This document shows, in pieces, positions 1-10,279 of a stretch of DNA of 64,000 bases. Position numbers and translations under genes: made by a program. Where the stretch lies: contig JARVLF010000003.1 of NCBI GenBank assembly GCA_030849465.1, positions 372,001 through 436,000 on the forward strand, read 5' to 3'. Below the pieces are notes generated by a model that saw only the letters and a list, made by a program, of their open reading frames with translations, was not told where the DNA came from and did no database searches. How positions within the stretch are numbered: position 1 is the first letter of the stretch; every line of letters begins with the position of its first letter. This DNA is from Moesziomyces globuligerus. Its lineage: Eukaryota; Basidiomycota; Ustilaginomycetes; Ustilaginales; Ustilaginaceae.

Positions 1-655
1 GATTGGGCGGCGCGAAGCGCGTCGAGCCGCAGCCGGCGACTCCACGCGAAGACTCGGCGGGGGCGGTGTACCAAGCCAAATTGCGTGGGACCCCGAATTG
101 AGACTCCCACAAAGCTTCAGTCAAAGTGAGCGGATCTGGCTGGGGCGGAAGGAGTTCGGCGCACTCGACTGGGTCGAAAAGCGCCTCATGCGACTCGGTT
201 TCTAGATCAAATAAGATCTGCCGGAATGCGGGCCGTGTCTTGAAGCAGTAGTCGATTCCATTCGCCAGCACCGAGAGGGATCGCTGGAAGGTGCACCTGC
301 CTGTGCAGCTGCGCATGACGAACTGTTTGATCCTGAAGAAGCTGGGGAGAGCACTGATGGCCGGTGGCAGATGAGCCCATTCGGCTTCGAATTCGGTCGG
401 GCCAAGTGTTGGCGTCCAGTGCTCGTTAGCGTGGCTCGGACCCGCGGCCACCGTCTCTGCCCATCTCTCAAACGCGGAGGTAGCGCGACCGATACTGGAT
501 GGATCGTCTGGCTTCTCTGGTGCTCTGTGTTCGGTTCGACGGATGTGTCGAAGGGTTTCGGGCAGTCTGCTGCCACAGTGATCCAGCATCTCGCGCAGCT
601 TGGCGCGCGAGAGTAGCATGTCGGTGCCTCCCTCGGCGTAGATGTTGAATGCCAT
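1..655 (-). CDS. Hypothetical protein, 3' part beyond the left edge
   Basis: A reading frame starts at the ATG at 655-653 on the minus strand and stays open without a stop for 218 codons to the window edge, so the gene is partial. It begins MAFNIYAEGGTDMLLSRAKL and is a soluble-looking, fairly hydrophilic protein with several aromatic and Pro-rich stretches. No signal peptide, membrane segment or known catalytic motif is visible. A TATATAG-like element lies about 80 bases upstream (734-740, minus strand), which supports this start. I do not recognise the family. Being open over 650 bases with no frame break in GC-rich DNA makes it likely but not certain to be coding. Confidence 0.6.
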   Translation of the reverse strand, partial: MAFNIYAEGGTDMLLSRAKLREMLDHCGSRLPETLRHIRRTEHRAPEKPDDPSSIGRATSAFERWAETVAAGPSHANEHWTPTLGPTEFEAEWAHLPPAISALPSFFRIKQFVMRSCTGRCTFQRSLSVLANGIDYCFKTRPAFRQILFDLETESHEALFDPVECAELLPPQPDPLTLTEALWESQFGVPRNLAWYTAPAESSRGVAGCGSTRFAPPN

Positions 656-1562
656 GGCTGTTCGTTGCGTGAGCGCAGGCGACAAGTTGTTTCGGCGGGA
701 AGTGGGTAAGGACAAGGCTCCAGGAGGACCGACTATATATCTGATCAGTCAAGAAGCCCGGGCACACTTGTCACGGACCACGGACGGGATGGGATGCGTG
801 GCGACCCTGACGGAAAGGGTCCAATTCTGCTTTGGCCACTCACGGCTGAGCCACACGCACGCGTTGCAAGCTCTGAGTTGATGCCAAGACGCGCTCAAGT
901 GAGCGAGGCCGAAATCGACGAGCGCTCTGAGCCGACGACAGGTGTAGACTGCGAAGTCTGAGAAACAGAGGGCCCGCTTGAATCCTGAGTCGGGCACGCC
1001 GACATGCTGAGTCAGGACCTTGCGGCTGGCCCGAGCTCACCACGCCGCGTCCTTAGCGGTTGCGTGCTAGTGACTGGATGCTGTACTTGCCGCAACAGCG
1101 CCTAGAGTCAGTTCCAAGTGACAGTTGGGAAGCACCGCGTACTGTGGAACACGCGAGTCGGTCCCAGCGCCCCCTGTTTGAAGCCGTGGGAGCAGCTGGA
1201 AGCTGTCGTCGCTCTCAGATATATATACAATCCGAGCGTCATGCAGAGTTTGCAACCTCTCACACCGCAGTTTTGTCAATTCGGGGCTGCGATTATCGCC
1301 GTATTTTGTATGACGGTTCGAGATAAGAGTACAAGTGCAAGAAGCACGGATTCGGGGCAAGGGAGAGGAGTGACTTGTGAGGGGGAGATGCAAGTTTAGG
1401 GAAAGCGGACAGGCCGAGCCTGAGCCTGGTTGCTTGGAGGATGAATGTGCGAGGCACACCCGCAACGCGCGCGGCGCCTCGCTACTGAGGATCGGTCGGC
1501 CAAACGAAATGGGCGTGGCATCGACCAATCCGAACATCGGCGACACAGAGCTGGCGCAGACT
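656..1562. other. Intergenic spacer with the promoter of the left-edge gene
   Basis: These 907 bases separate the start of the left-edge gene from the stop of the NADH dehydrogenase gene. They contain a TATATAG-like box on the minus strand (734-740) and an AT-rich TATATATA stretch near 1218-1226. Short overlapping frames on both strands show no family signature. I see no RNA gene. Confidence 0.5.
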
Positions 1563-3326
1563 TTACTCGCGCGAGACGTCACGGCCGAAGAGGAAGACCT
1601 TGAACCAGTCGGCGGCGACGAGCGACCTGTTGCGCAGCGAGAAGAGCATCGAGACGTACGCAGATCGCCAGAACATGAAGGTGACCACACCGCCCGAGGC
1701 GATCTGGTTGTTGCCCAGCAGCGGAATGTCGGCGATGGCCTTTTCGGATCCAATGTAGGCAAGCGAGCCCTGGTGCGAGTACTTGAACGGACGAATCTTG
1801 GCAGCCTTCTCGATCTGGCGCTCGAGGCCGCTCAGCTCCGAGCCGTCCGCGCCAGTCTTCTTGGCGGCGGCGAGCTTGTCCTCGAGAACGTGGAGGCGCG
1901 CGAGCTGGTTAAAGACACGCGCAAGGTAGGCGCCCTGCTGCGAGGCAGCCTGCGCGGTGGGTGCGAACTGCGTGGCGGTGGCATCGCCAAGCGCAAAGAC
2001 CGAGTCCTCGGCACCCTTGAGGCGCATGTGGTCGTCGACCTCGAGACCGCGGCGGTTCTTCTGGTGCTCGGGCAGCGCTGCCATGAGCTGACGAGTGAGC
2101 GGTCGCGCCGTGTTGCCGGCGGCCCAAACGAGCAGGCCGTAGGGGATCTTCTTCTCCTCTCCCGAAGGCGTCTTGACGAGGACATCGCGCTCATCGACAT
2201 CCCGGACCATGTGCTTGGTAAGAATGTCGATCGAGTTCTCCTTGAACGTCGACTCGGTGTACTTGATGAGCGTCTGCGAGAACATGGGCAGGATGTTGGG
2301 AAGAGCCTCGATGAGCGTCACGCGCAGCTTGTTGGCCACCTCGGGGTACCAGCGGATGAGGTCCGACTCCACAAAGTCGCGCAGCTCGGCGGCGTACTCG
2401 ATACCGGTGGGACCGCCGCCGACGACGACCATGTGGAGCAGACGATCAATCTCCTCTTCAGATTGACCCTTGATCGCCGCACTCTCGACGCAGTCGATCA
2501 GACGAGCACGGATCTTCTCGGCATCGCTGAGCTCCTTGAGGAAGCAAGCGTGCTTCTTGACGCCCTCGATGCCGAACGTCTGGTTCTCGGTGCCGACAGA
2601 GTAGACGAGGTAGTCGTACGGGATGGTGACCTTGGAGACAGAGCCCTTGACTTCGCTCTTGTCCTCGAAGGTGACGGTCTTGTTGATCGGGTCGACGTAC
2701 TCGCAGTCTGCCTCGTACACCTTGACTTCGCGCGTCTTGAAGCGAGTCGTGTGGCGAGTGGGCTGCACGATACTGCGGCCGTCGAGCGTGCCCACAGTGA
2801 CGGAGGGAAGCAGAGGAGTGAAGAGGAAGTAGTTGTGCGGCGAGATGACGACGACGTTGTACTCTTCCGTGTCAATGTTCTTGAGCAGCGAGGTAGCGCC
2901 CCAACCGCTTCCGAGCACCACGATGGTCTTCTTGGTGGGGTCCTGGGGCAGCTGCTCGGGTGGGTGTCGGCCCTGGTAGACAAAGTAGGCATATGTTCCT
3001 AGGCTTCCGATGGCGAGCACATAGAAGGTGCGCTTGAGGCCGCGGAAGAAGCCACCCCGCTTCTTGCCGCCGTTATTTGGCGGTGGCAGTTGCGCCTGTA
3101 CCTCAGCTTGAGCGGCCTGCGCAGCGGCGACCACCTTGTCGTTCCTCCAGGAGCGGGTTCGGAAGATTCCTCGCACCTGCTGCTGCTCTCGAAGAAGGCG
3201 CGAGACGGGTGCGACAGCCGCAGCGGCGCTGGTGGATGGCAGACCGAGTCTTGAGCTGCGCAGCGCCATGGACGGCGAAGCCACGGCTCGAAGCGAGCCT
3301 GCTCGGATTGCGGGAGACATCATCAT
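1563..3326 (-). CDS. Alternative (type II) NADH:ubiquinone oxidoreductase, mitochondrial
   Basis: Single-exon 587-aa flavoprotein that oxidises NADH and passes electrons to ubiquinone without pumping protons. The N-terminus is Arg/Ser/Ala-rich and looks like a mitochondrial presequence. It is followed by a hydrophobic segment (about 98-117), as in the inner-membrane-anchored fungal enzymes. Two dinucleotide-binding folds are evident: VVLGSGWGATSLL (136-148, FAD) and VVVGGGPTGIEYAAEL (300-315, NADH). FLFTPLLPSVTVGTLDGRSI and the C-terminal WFKVFLFGRDVSRE are typical of the family, and length is normal (about 550-590 aa). I see no EF-hand insertion. Three ATGs in a row start the frame; the first is taken. 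Whether it faces the intermembrane space (Nde) or matrix (Ndi) cannot be decided from sequence alone. Confidence 0.95.
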   Translation of the reverse strand: MMMSPAIRAGSLRAVASPSMALRSSRLGLPSTSAAAAVAPVSRLLREQQQVRGIFRTRSWRNDKVVAAAQAAQAEVQAQLPPPNNGGKKRGGFFRGLKRTFYVLAIGSLGTYAYFVYQGRHPPEQLPQDPTKKTIVVLGSGWGATSLLKNIDTEEYNVVVISPHNYFLFTPLLPSVTVGTLDGRSIVQPTRHTTRFKTREVKVYEADCEYVDPINKTVTFEDKSEVKGSVSKVTIPYDYLVYSVGTENQTFGIEGVKKHACFLKELSDAEKIRARLIDCVESAAIKGQSEEEIDRLLHMVVVGGGPTGIEYAAELRDFVESDLIRWYPEVANKLRVTLIEALPNILPMFSQTLIKYTESTFKENSIDILTKHMVRDVDERDVLVKTPSGEEKKIPYGLLVWAAGNTARPLTRQLMAALPEHQKNRRGLEVDDHMRLKGAEDSVFALGDATATQFAPTAQAASQQGAYLARVFNQLARLHVLEDKLAAAKKTGADGSELSGLERQIEKAAKIRPFKYSHQGSLAYIGSEKAIADIPLLGNNQIASGGVVTFMFWRSAYVSMLFSLRNRSLVAADWFKVFLFGRDVSRE

Positions 3327-4875
3327 CCTTCCGAGGGGATGAGATAGTGAAGTTCAGGGAGAGGATGAGCGGTGGTAGATGTGGACAAGGGGCGAGGAGG
3401 GGAGCCAAGATGTCCGGGCTATCAAGCAGATGGTCATCAGGCTCTTGGTGCGACTCTTCGCTACTGTACGTGTTGCTTGCTTCTCCCACAAGTGCGCATT
3501 CAGCGATCCCTCGGGCCCTCTCTCTGCACTCTTCAAACACGGTCTCTCATGCATGCAGAAGAGGCCTGACTCTTCCTCGTGTGCGATCTTTTTTTTTCCC
3601 CTCTCCCTGTCATTGATCGCAACAGACCGTCACAAAGGAATGCCGCAAGGGCGCCTCGAGCGGCTGGACGAATTTGTGCGCCAGGCAAGGGCGGGCGCTT
3701 TGAGAAGATGACGAGCTCGCGAGAAATCTGCATGGCCGAGTGGCCTGCGTGCAGACGCGGTCGAGCGAACCCTGACCGAAATTCGGCAATTTGGTTGCCC
3801 TACGGGCTCCAGGGCCACGATGCCAAAGGCCATGCCATCGTCAGGCACTACTGCACCGAGGTTTTTGGCTTTGGCTCTTCAAACACAAGCAACACCCCTC
3901 TCTTGCGCGCCCAACTCAGATCGAAAATCAAAAGAAAAAGAAATACTCCGATGGCACAGCGGCAAACACCCACCGCTGCTCCTCCTGAACCGGAGGCAAA
4001 CCGCATCCAGCCAGGCGCCCGATTCTGATCTGCACCGCGCACCGGCGCCAAGCTCGAGTTGTGCGCCCGTGGGAGGCGGGTGACTCCCACTTAGGGTCGG
4101 AAGATTGGCTGCTCCCACCACCTCTCCCTCACCGACCTTGCTCTTCGGAAGACTGCCACACCCCGGGCGGCATGTGGGAGCTCGTCTCGGACTTGGGACA
4201 GGAGGCGGAAATGCTCGTCGACAGCGGCCCCGAGTGCAATCGCGTCGAGGAAAGTCCGAGCAGTGCGACCTGCTTCGGTGTCGGATACAGCTCAGACACG
4301 CTTTCGCCTTTTCTCGGCACTCAAACTCCCATCAGAGTCGTTTGCAGCATCCGTTCTTCATACGCGCATCTGCACCAGCACAGCCGCTCGAGTCAGTTTC
4401 GGCATGCCAAATTCGACCAACAGCCAGGGCCTGATTCGCTCGCTCTTCCTGCTGCGGAAATTTTCGCTGTGCCGCTTATCGATTCATAGAAATAGAGATA
4501 AAAAAAAGAGACTCGTCGATTCTTCTTGAGCTGGCCCGCCTGTAAATGTGCGAGACTCGCATAATGTGCAGCAGGGATGCAGAGACACCGTCACGAGCCG
4601 GTCAGAAGATTGGCCGTGCAGATAACACACCCTTCCTCTCCCACCGCAGCCTCGTGGCTCGTCCACGCACGGCGAATTCGTCCGAGTCCCGCTCCGTAAG
4701 CCGGCAAACATCGAGCCTGGTCCGGACACTCCACCTAGTCGCCGGTCGATAGAGATTGCCGATGGCGTGGAGATCTCGCCCGCAGTCGTGAACCCTGCGT
4801 ACCTGCGGGAAATCCTACACACCACTCGAGCGAAGTGGGAGGTGCTCCAAGTCGAATGTGGAGTGATTGGCCGAC
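3327..4875. other. Intergenic spacer upstream of the NADH dehydrogenase gene
   Basis: This 1.5-kb spacer lies between two minus-strand genes and should carry the NADH dehydrogenase promoter and 5' leader near 3327-3700. It has a T-rich/pyrimidine tract around 3588-3610. Frames up to about 180 codons overlap on all strands but lack family motifs and consistent codon use. No RNA gene is recognisable. Confidence 0.45.
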
Positions 4876-6504
4876 CTACGTGCTGATGGCGTCGACGCCA
4901 GCCTTGACGAGAATGAACGAAGTTCCGTACGCGGCCCAGATCGAAGTCGGCGAGAGACCGTGCGCGGCACCGGACCGCGATCCGTCGACAATCAGGACTG
5001 GCCGGTCACGGTCAGCCTCGTCGTGCTCGCCTTGCGCGAGATTGCCGTGCTCGTTCCAACCCCATCCCCACACCTCTTTTGTGATGTCAAATTTGGTGGA
5101 GCTCGGGTTGCCTTCGAGCTTGCGTGCGACTAGCACGAGCGTATGCTCGCTGCCAGACATCATCTTGATGACTGTCAACTCTCTCGTCACGTTCGAGCCA
5201 TCTGAACCGGCTTCGGCTGCGGTGCCGGATGACCGGTGGTTCAAGATGGTGTCAAGATCTACAGCTTTGAGGTTGTAGTCGCCGGCTATCGAGTTCCTCG
5301 TCCCATCGCCCAATTGACCTTTGCTGTTGCTTCCGCAGGCGAGAACCAGCCGCCGCAGTCGCTTGTCCTGATAGACCCTGGAGTCCAATGCCTCTACAAG
5401 CACGAGCGTGCTGGTCCAGTTGCAAGACAACTTGACAATGTCCTCACCTTCAGCACCATGAGGCGACACTGCAGGGGCATCGACAAGTTGTCCCTGGTTG
5501 TTGGATCCAACGCATATTGTATCCGTTCTCCTTGACTTGTCATCGAAACTCTCTTGAGTGACCAAAAGAATGCTGTGATCCCTCCCTAGGGCCAGACTGC
5601 ACGTGACGAACGTGTTCGAGGTCTGAAAGGTGGACCAGATGCTCTGCGGATCCCAGACGATCTTTTGTTTGTACGGATGGCGCTTCTGGTTTGGCTGGTC
5701 AGGCGGCGCTGTCGGTACTGAAGGTTCGCCGACTTGACCATGGCGTGTAGAGCCCCAGCCTGCCACAACCACTTGCGCACTGTCGTCGTCCATCTCGCTC
5801 CGATAGACGACCACCGTGTGCCTGAGACCTGCTGCGATAGATACAATTCGCCAAGGCTCGTCTTCGTTCAACTGAGCCCGTCTCAGCATGCGCCGGAAGC
5901 TGATCCGATGAACGCAGCGGTCCGACTCGTCCCTCGACGCCCCTTCAGGTGGTCTGCAACCGAGCTCGCCGAACTTGTTCTCTCGGTGGAGGCCTAGTGA
6001 GATCAGCTCATCTTTCAGTGGCCTGTCTGGTTCCTTCTCGTCGCGAACGGCGAGAACGATGTAGCTGCAATGCCAGCCACACGCCAGGTCTTTGACCTGA
6101 AAAGTTCGTGCGGAGAATGCGGCTCGGTCTTCCTCGGGCAGGGAATTCAGGCATTCCCTCATATCCAGCCTGGTGAAGACTTTTGGCTGGCTGGATCCAT
6201 CGACGGCGTATGCAGGTCCAAGCTGGCCTTGTCGACCGGTGCCGCACACCCAGACTTCGGTCCGTTGATCAAAGGGGATGTTGACTCCCTGTCGACGGAT
6301 CACAGCCAGGGAATGATTGGCACCCGATGCGACCACATCCACCCCGAAACCGGCTGGCGGGAAGCCAGTGATCTCTTGCTGGCCATCGGAACCGCTAGCA
6401 TCGACCTGGCACTGCGCAGCTTGGAGCGTCCGCACATCGTCCTTGTGGCCCAGGCCTAACTGGAAGCCCGAGTTGCTACCGCAGACCAGCAGCCTCTCTG
6501 TCAT
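4876..6504 (-). CDS. ATS1: RCC1-repeat (beta-propeller) protein, Ats1-like
   Basis: Single-exon 542-aa protein made of RCC1-type blades. Signature segments are spread along it: CGSNSGFQLGLGHKDDV (8-24), CGTGRQGQLG, GWGSTRHGQVG, CVGSNNQGQLV, ACGSNSKGQLGDG and GWGWNEHGNLAQG. The opening CGSNS-x-QLGLGH-DD resembles the start of yeast Ats1, an RCC1-like protein that partners Kti11 in the Elongator and diphthamide tRNA/translation-factor modification network. It is longer than yeast Ats1 (about 330 aa) because the loops between blades are extended. There is no signal peptide or membrane helix, so it is probably cytosolic or nuclear. RCC1-repeat membership is secure; the Ats1 assignment is an inference from the first repeat. 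A generic RCC1-like regulator is the alternative. Confidence 0.8.
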   Translation of the reverse strand: MTERLLVCGSNSGFQLGLGHKDDVRTLQAAQCQVDASGSDGQQEITGFPPAGFGVDVVASGANHSLAVIRRQGVNIPFDQRTEVWVCGTGRQGQLGPAYAVDGSSQPKVFTRLDMRECLNSLPEEDRAAFSARTFQVKDLACGWHCSYIVLAVRDEKEPDRPLKDELISLGLHRENKFGELGCRPPEGASRDESDRCVHRISFRRMLRRAQLNEDEPWRIVSIAAGLRHTVVVYRSEMDDDSAQVVVAGWGSTRHGQVGEPSVPTAPPDQPNQKRHPYKQKIVWDPQSIWSTFQTSNTFVTCSLALGRDHSILLVTQESFDDKSRRTDTICVGSNNQGQLVDAPAVSPHGAEGEDIVKLSCNWTSTLVLVEALDSRVYQDKRLRRLVLACGSNSKGQLGDGTRNSIAGDYNLKAVDLDTILNHRSSGTAAEAGSDGSNVTRELTVIKMMSGSEHTLVLVARKLEGNPSSTKFDITKEVWGWGWNEHGNLAQGEHDEADRDRPVLIVDGSRSGAAHGLSPTSIWAAYGTSFILVKAGVDAIST

Positions 6505-6900
6505 GATACTGATGCACCTCGTTCAAGCGGCGTCAGACAACCGCCGATAAACGTGGCGTGTGCGTCCGCTCGAGCGTGATGGTGGTCATGGTGCACAGTC
6601 CAGTATGAAATCTCGAAGCTGGGTCGTGCAGCATGGAATCCCGGTCGAGATTTGTTAGATTAGAGAATACCTCGCTGCCTCCACATCTCCACATCACAGC
6701 ATGCTGCTTCTTACCTTGTTTCTGTCTCTAGACTGTCACCAAGGCACCTGCCAATATGTGGTCCGAGCTCAATCGTCAGCGACAGGGTCCATAGCACCGC
6801 AGTCTGTTCGATTGTAAAAATGGCGTTAGCAGTGCTGATATGGTAAAAGTACAGATGGCATCAGAGCAGAAGGGTCGAAGCCGCCTACCGAGGATGCTCT
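6505..6900. other. Spacer with promoter of the RCC1-repeat gene
   Basis: The 396 bases lie upstream of the RCC1-repeat gene and downstream of the F-box-like gene's stop. The stretch is AT-richer than the flanking genes. No convincing TATA box or RNA gene is seen. Confidence 0.4.
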
Positions 6901-8397
6901 TCACAGGGCTAGGTCATGCTTGCCGAACTCTAGATTGCGAGCTACCAAGCGCAGCCAGTCGAGCGACCCGCGGCGGGGCGTGAGTTGATGCATCGTGGAC
7001 GGTCGTGGCAGGCTCGCGCCAAGCATCGACTCGACGTCCCACTCCTCGTTGGCGTCAGCCACCTGCGCGTCGTCCGGCGTGATGTGGTCCGGAGGGTCGA
7101 CCAGTATTTCCCAAGCTTTTCTTCCGTTCACGTTGTAGGTACTGAAGGGCAATGAGCGGTATCCCCCTGTAAGCTTGATGGGTACAATGCGCTTCGAGTT
7201 GGGCAGCAAGAGGAAGGGCTCCTGCCAGCCGTGGCCAGTCGTCGTCCGGCGCGCGAGATCATCCTCCTGCACGGTGTAGGGGTACTCGTTGCCGAGCGCC
7301 TCGATGTCCGACGTTGGTGCGCGTTCATTCGGTGCGAGGTCGTACTCGCCGCCGATGTCGAAACCAGGAGCGTCGCCAACTTCGTTCGAGCAGACGTGAT
7401 ACACAGCCACGGCAAACGGGAGCGGCGTCAAAGCTAAAACCTGCCGAATCGTGTCATCCCAGAAGGAGCGAGGGTATAGGCAAGGTAGCCCGGTCGAGCT
7501 TGCTTTGGACACAAAGCGGAGCGGTGCCCCGGTGTGAAAGTCGCGATCCGCGATGTAGACTTCGACAAGCTCGACCTGTGCGAAGAGGCGTGAAACGACG
7601 TCGATGACGCCGGTGGCGATACGTGCAGCCACCCGATCATTTTGGTAATTCTTGCTGCACCTCGCCGCTAAAATCTTCTGGCGCGGCAGCTGGCTGGTCA
7701 CCATGCGGCGGAAGAAGCCTTTGGGCAGCTTGTGGACGCTCGGCAGACGTGCGAGCAACCTGAGATCGTACAGCATGCGGCCGGCGGACCTTGCGTCGGT
7801 GGCTATGAGGTCAGACCGCTCGATGCCGCGGGCGTCCGGATTAGTGCGAAAGTGGAGCGGTTTGAAGACCGACTCGACGAGCTCCTCGAAGGCGCGGAGG
7901 TCCGAGTCGTGCCAGCGCAAGCGTGCCAAGGCACCCTGCGGTACCGAGAGCAGGTACGTGTCCTCCGGGTCGCGGTGACGCTGCAGGTTGCGCAAGTAGA
8001 TCAGGTTGGGACAATGGGTCAAGATGGCGAGATACTGTTCTTGATTAGCAATGCCGTGCTCCTCTCTGCTCACGGCAAAGTCAAGCGCCCGGACCGAGTT
8101 GGCCAATGACTTGTTGCTAGAAATAGTGTCGCAGAAGCGCTGGATACGTCGAGCGCCAGGCCCATCGCCATCGTGCGGTGACAAGCTGACGCAGGCGTAG
8201 AGAGGGACGACGGCGCGACGATGCCAGGCTCGGCATACCAATGACCAGTTGCAGAGCGTTCCGGCCGGCACCAGCCAGCCTGAGCTTTCGACGATAAGCA
8301 GCGAGAGCTCGCGCGGTAGCAGATGCCAAGTGGACGGGAGGAGAGGGCCATCGCTGGCAGGCCAATCGATAGGGTGTCGCCAGTTCCCTTGGCTCAT
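6901..8397 (-). CDS. F-box-like protein, function unknown
   Basis: Single-exon 498-aa protein from the ATG at 8397; the frame is open further upstream only to a TTG. Residues about 20-70 read as an F-box-like segment: a Leu/Pro start (STWHLLPRELSLLIVESSGW) followed by a CNWSLVCRAWHRRAVVPLY block, matching the usual L-P-x-E-L ... C-x-V-C-x-x-W pattern. F-box proteins dock substrates onto SCF ubiquitin ligases through Skp1. The remaining about 430 residues have no recognisable repeats (no WD40 or LRR pattern), so the substrate-binding part is of unknown type. A possible 3' splice site (TTCTTTCAG) just before the ATG hints at a 5' UTR intron. Confidence 0.7.
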   Translation of the reverse strand: MSQGNWRHPIDWPASDGPLLPSTWHLLPRELSLLIVESSGWLVPAGTLCNWSLVCRAWHRRAVVPLYACVSLSPHDGDGPGARRIQRFCDTISSNKSLANSVRALDFAVSREEHGIANQEQYLAILTHCPNLIYLRNLQRHRDPEDTYLLSVPQGALARLRWHDSDLRAFEELVESVFKPLHFRTNPDARGIERSDLIATDARSAGRMLYDLRLLARLPSVHKLPKGFFRRMVTSQLPRQKILAARCSKNYQNDRVAARIATGVIDVVSRLFAQVELVEVYIADRDFHTGAPLRFVSKASSTGLPCLYPRSFWDDTIRQVLALTPLPFAVAVYHVCSNEVGDAPGFDIGGEYDLAPNERAPTSDIEALGNEYPYTVQEDDLARRTTTGHGWQEPFLLLPNSKRIVPIKLTGGYRSLPFSTYNVNGRKAWEILVDPPDHITPDDAQVADANEEWDVESMLGASLPRPSTMHQLTPRRGSLDWLRLVARNLEFGKHDLAL

Positions 8398-9524
8398 CGT
8401 GTAGGCTCTGAAAGAATCATAAGACAAGTGCTAGCAAGCTCTTGCTGATCATGCTGGGCAGTACGGTGTATGGTGTGAGGTGTGTGGTGGTGGAAAGACA
8501 TCCAAAGTCAGTCCTTTCCGATGAGCAGACACTGTCTCGCGAGCGAATGAGCAAGGATTGCTCTGAGAGCACGCTGGTGTGTAATCACCGTGGTCTCTGT
8601 TCATGCGGAAGCGCCTGTGCCAACTGACCGGCATCTCATGTTGTCTGCGGCAAAAGCAAGGGGATGCAACGCTCGCCGCCACGTACTTAGGCGATGCGAT
8701 GCAGAACCCGAGGCTGCAGCGGAGGAGGATCGGGTCGCTGAAGCGAGGGACGGACGAGCGGTCTCGCATCCAGAGATGCATCGAGCTGCCGCCATTCGCT
8801 TCGAGGCCCCGAGCGCGTGTGGCCGGGTGAGTTTCCACGCCACGGCAAGGCAAGAAGCTTCGAGGCGACTCCTCGCTCGCGCTGGCTATACCTGCTCATG
8901 CATCTTCACGCTGGGCTCTGGCTTCTCGGCTAGGCACGACCAACGACAAGCGAGCGAGAGACTCCCACACCGGTCTGCGCGCGTGTCACTCTCTTCCGAC
9001 AAGGCGTCTGGGCTTTGATTGGGAAAAATTACGCCCCGCTGTTCGCTCTGCACCTTATTGAAAGGATCGCGGACACGATCAGCTCGGCGCTTGCTCGAGG
9101 TTCGGCCAGTGACACATTCGCCTTGGAGACCAGACGGAATCATGCGCTGTTCGGGACACCACGAATTCGCCATGTGCGCGATTTCTAGCTGTTGGATTCT
9201 GACTGCAGCGGGCTGAGACATGTGTTGCTTGCAGACTGCACTTGTGCTCAGCGGTGGCGTCTTCCAAAAGGGTGCTCTTCCCAGATTGTGGATCGTGAGA
9301 ACGCCATCGGGTTGCTGAACGCCTTAGTCCCGATCGATGAGCCTTTGTCGCAATTTGCCTCGCCTCGCACGCACCACTTTGAAGTCTGGAGGCACAAGGA
9401 CGTCCTCCACCTGTCGTGACGCTGAGCCGAAGATGCTCAGCTTTCTTCAACCATCACAAACATCATTCCGAGCAGCCTTCGAGCTTTCGAATGCTTGCTG
9501 TGGCCGCCAGGCTGAACGAGGACG
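8398..9524. other. Divergent promoter region, F-box gene and DUF202 gene
   Basis: A 1.1-kb spacer separates two genes transcribed away from each other, so it should contain both promoters. Many short overlapping frames are present but none carries a domain signature. No RNA gene or long repeat was found. Confidence 0.45.
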
Positions 9525-10204
9525 ATGGCGACGCCCAAGACAGGGACGGTGCCTAGGGGTGTGATCAAGCTGAGCCAACGCGATTTGCTCGACTATCGCG
9601 CTGTGCAACGCACGTTCGATGGCGCCTATGCTCGCACAGCCCTTGGCCAGCTCTGCTACGCCATTATCATCCTGCGCCTTTTTCAGCCCAAATTCTTCTA
9701 TGTCGGTGAGTGCGCATGTCCTAGATGCAACGGAGCGGTGAGACTGAGCCGCAAGCAGCTGACGGATTTCGGGATGGATGTCGTGACATCGCTCGCCGTC
9801 GTCCAAATCGTTGAGCAGGTCTTGTCTACGCAATCCTCGGTATTGGCTTCATTCCCGTTGCGATCTTCCGATATCAGATGGCAGTGGGCAACGCGAATCG
9901 TTTCATAGCGATGCAAGTCGTCGAGCCCTCCGACGCTGCCTCGCAAGCTCACGCAGAGGCACAGGCTTCGTCCTCTCCGACAAAGGCAGCCAACCCAGAT
10001 TCAGCGATAGTCGATGCTGTTCCGGATGGCGACCCCGGATCTTCTGGGGAGCACGCTCAGTCTCCGGCGCTGGGATGCGCTCCCGTCGCGTCTCGCACAG
10101 TGCTCCGAGAGAGCTTCGTGACTGCGGGCTCGGTCGTGGCTGGCGCTACCGTCTTTGTCGGGCTGGTGGAGGTAGCACTTTTGGTCCTCATTCTGCGTGT
10201 CTAG
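9525..10204 (+). CDS. DUF202-type small membrane protein (2 exons)
   Basis: Two exons, 9525-9705 and 9819-10204, joined by a 113-nt GT-AG intron (GTGAGT donor, TTGAGCAG acceptor), give 188 aa. Splicing restores a continuous helix across the junction: FFYVG then LVYAILGIGFIPVAIFRYQM. The N-terminal half (RDLLDYRAVQRTFDGAYART, then a hydrophobic helix ending LRLF) resembles DUF202 proteins, which carry an R-T-F/L-x-x-x-R-T signature before paired transmembrane segments. A third hydrophobic segment closes the protein (VAGATVFVGLVEVALLVLIL), after an Ala/Ser/Pro-rich loop of about 65 residues. The role of DUF202 proteins is unclear; some are fused to VTC-type or SPX domains. I am confident of the gene model and moderately so of the family. 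Confidence 0.75.
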
Positions 10205-10279
10205 AGCGTGAAGGATTCAATGCTACACCGAAAACACATCTAGGTATCAGGTTTGGATCGGGTTACGTGGTCTATCATT

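Noticed and set aside
1377..3002. 541-codon plus-strand frame opposite the NADH dehydrogenase gene
   Set aside because: It is the antisense shadow of a gene with two clear Rossmann motifs; the shadow is low-complexity Glu/Val/Leu/Asp with no fold signature.
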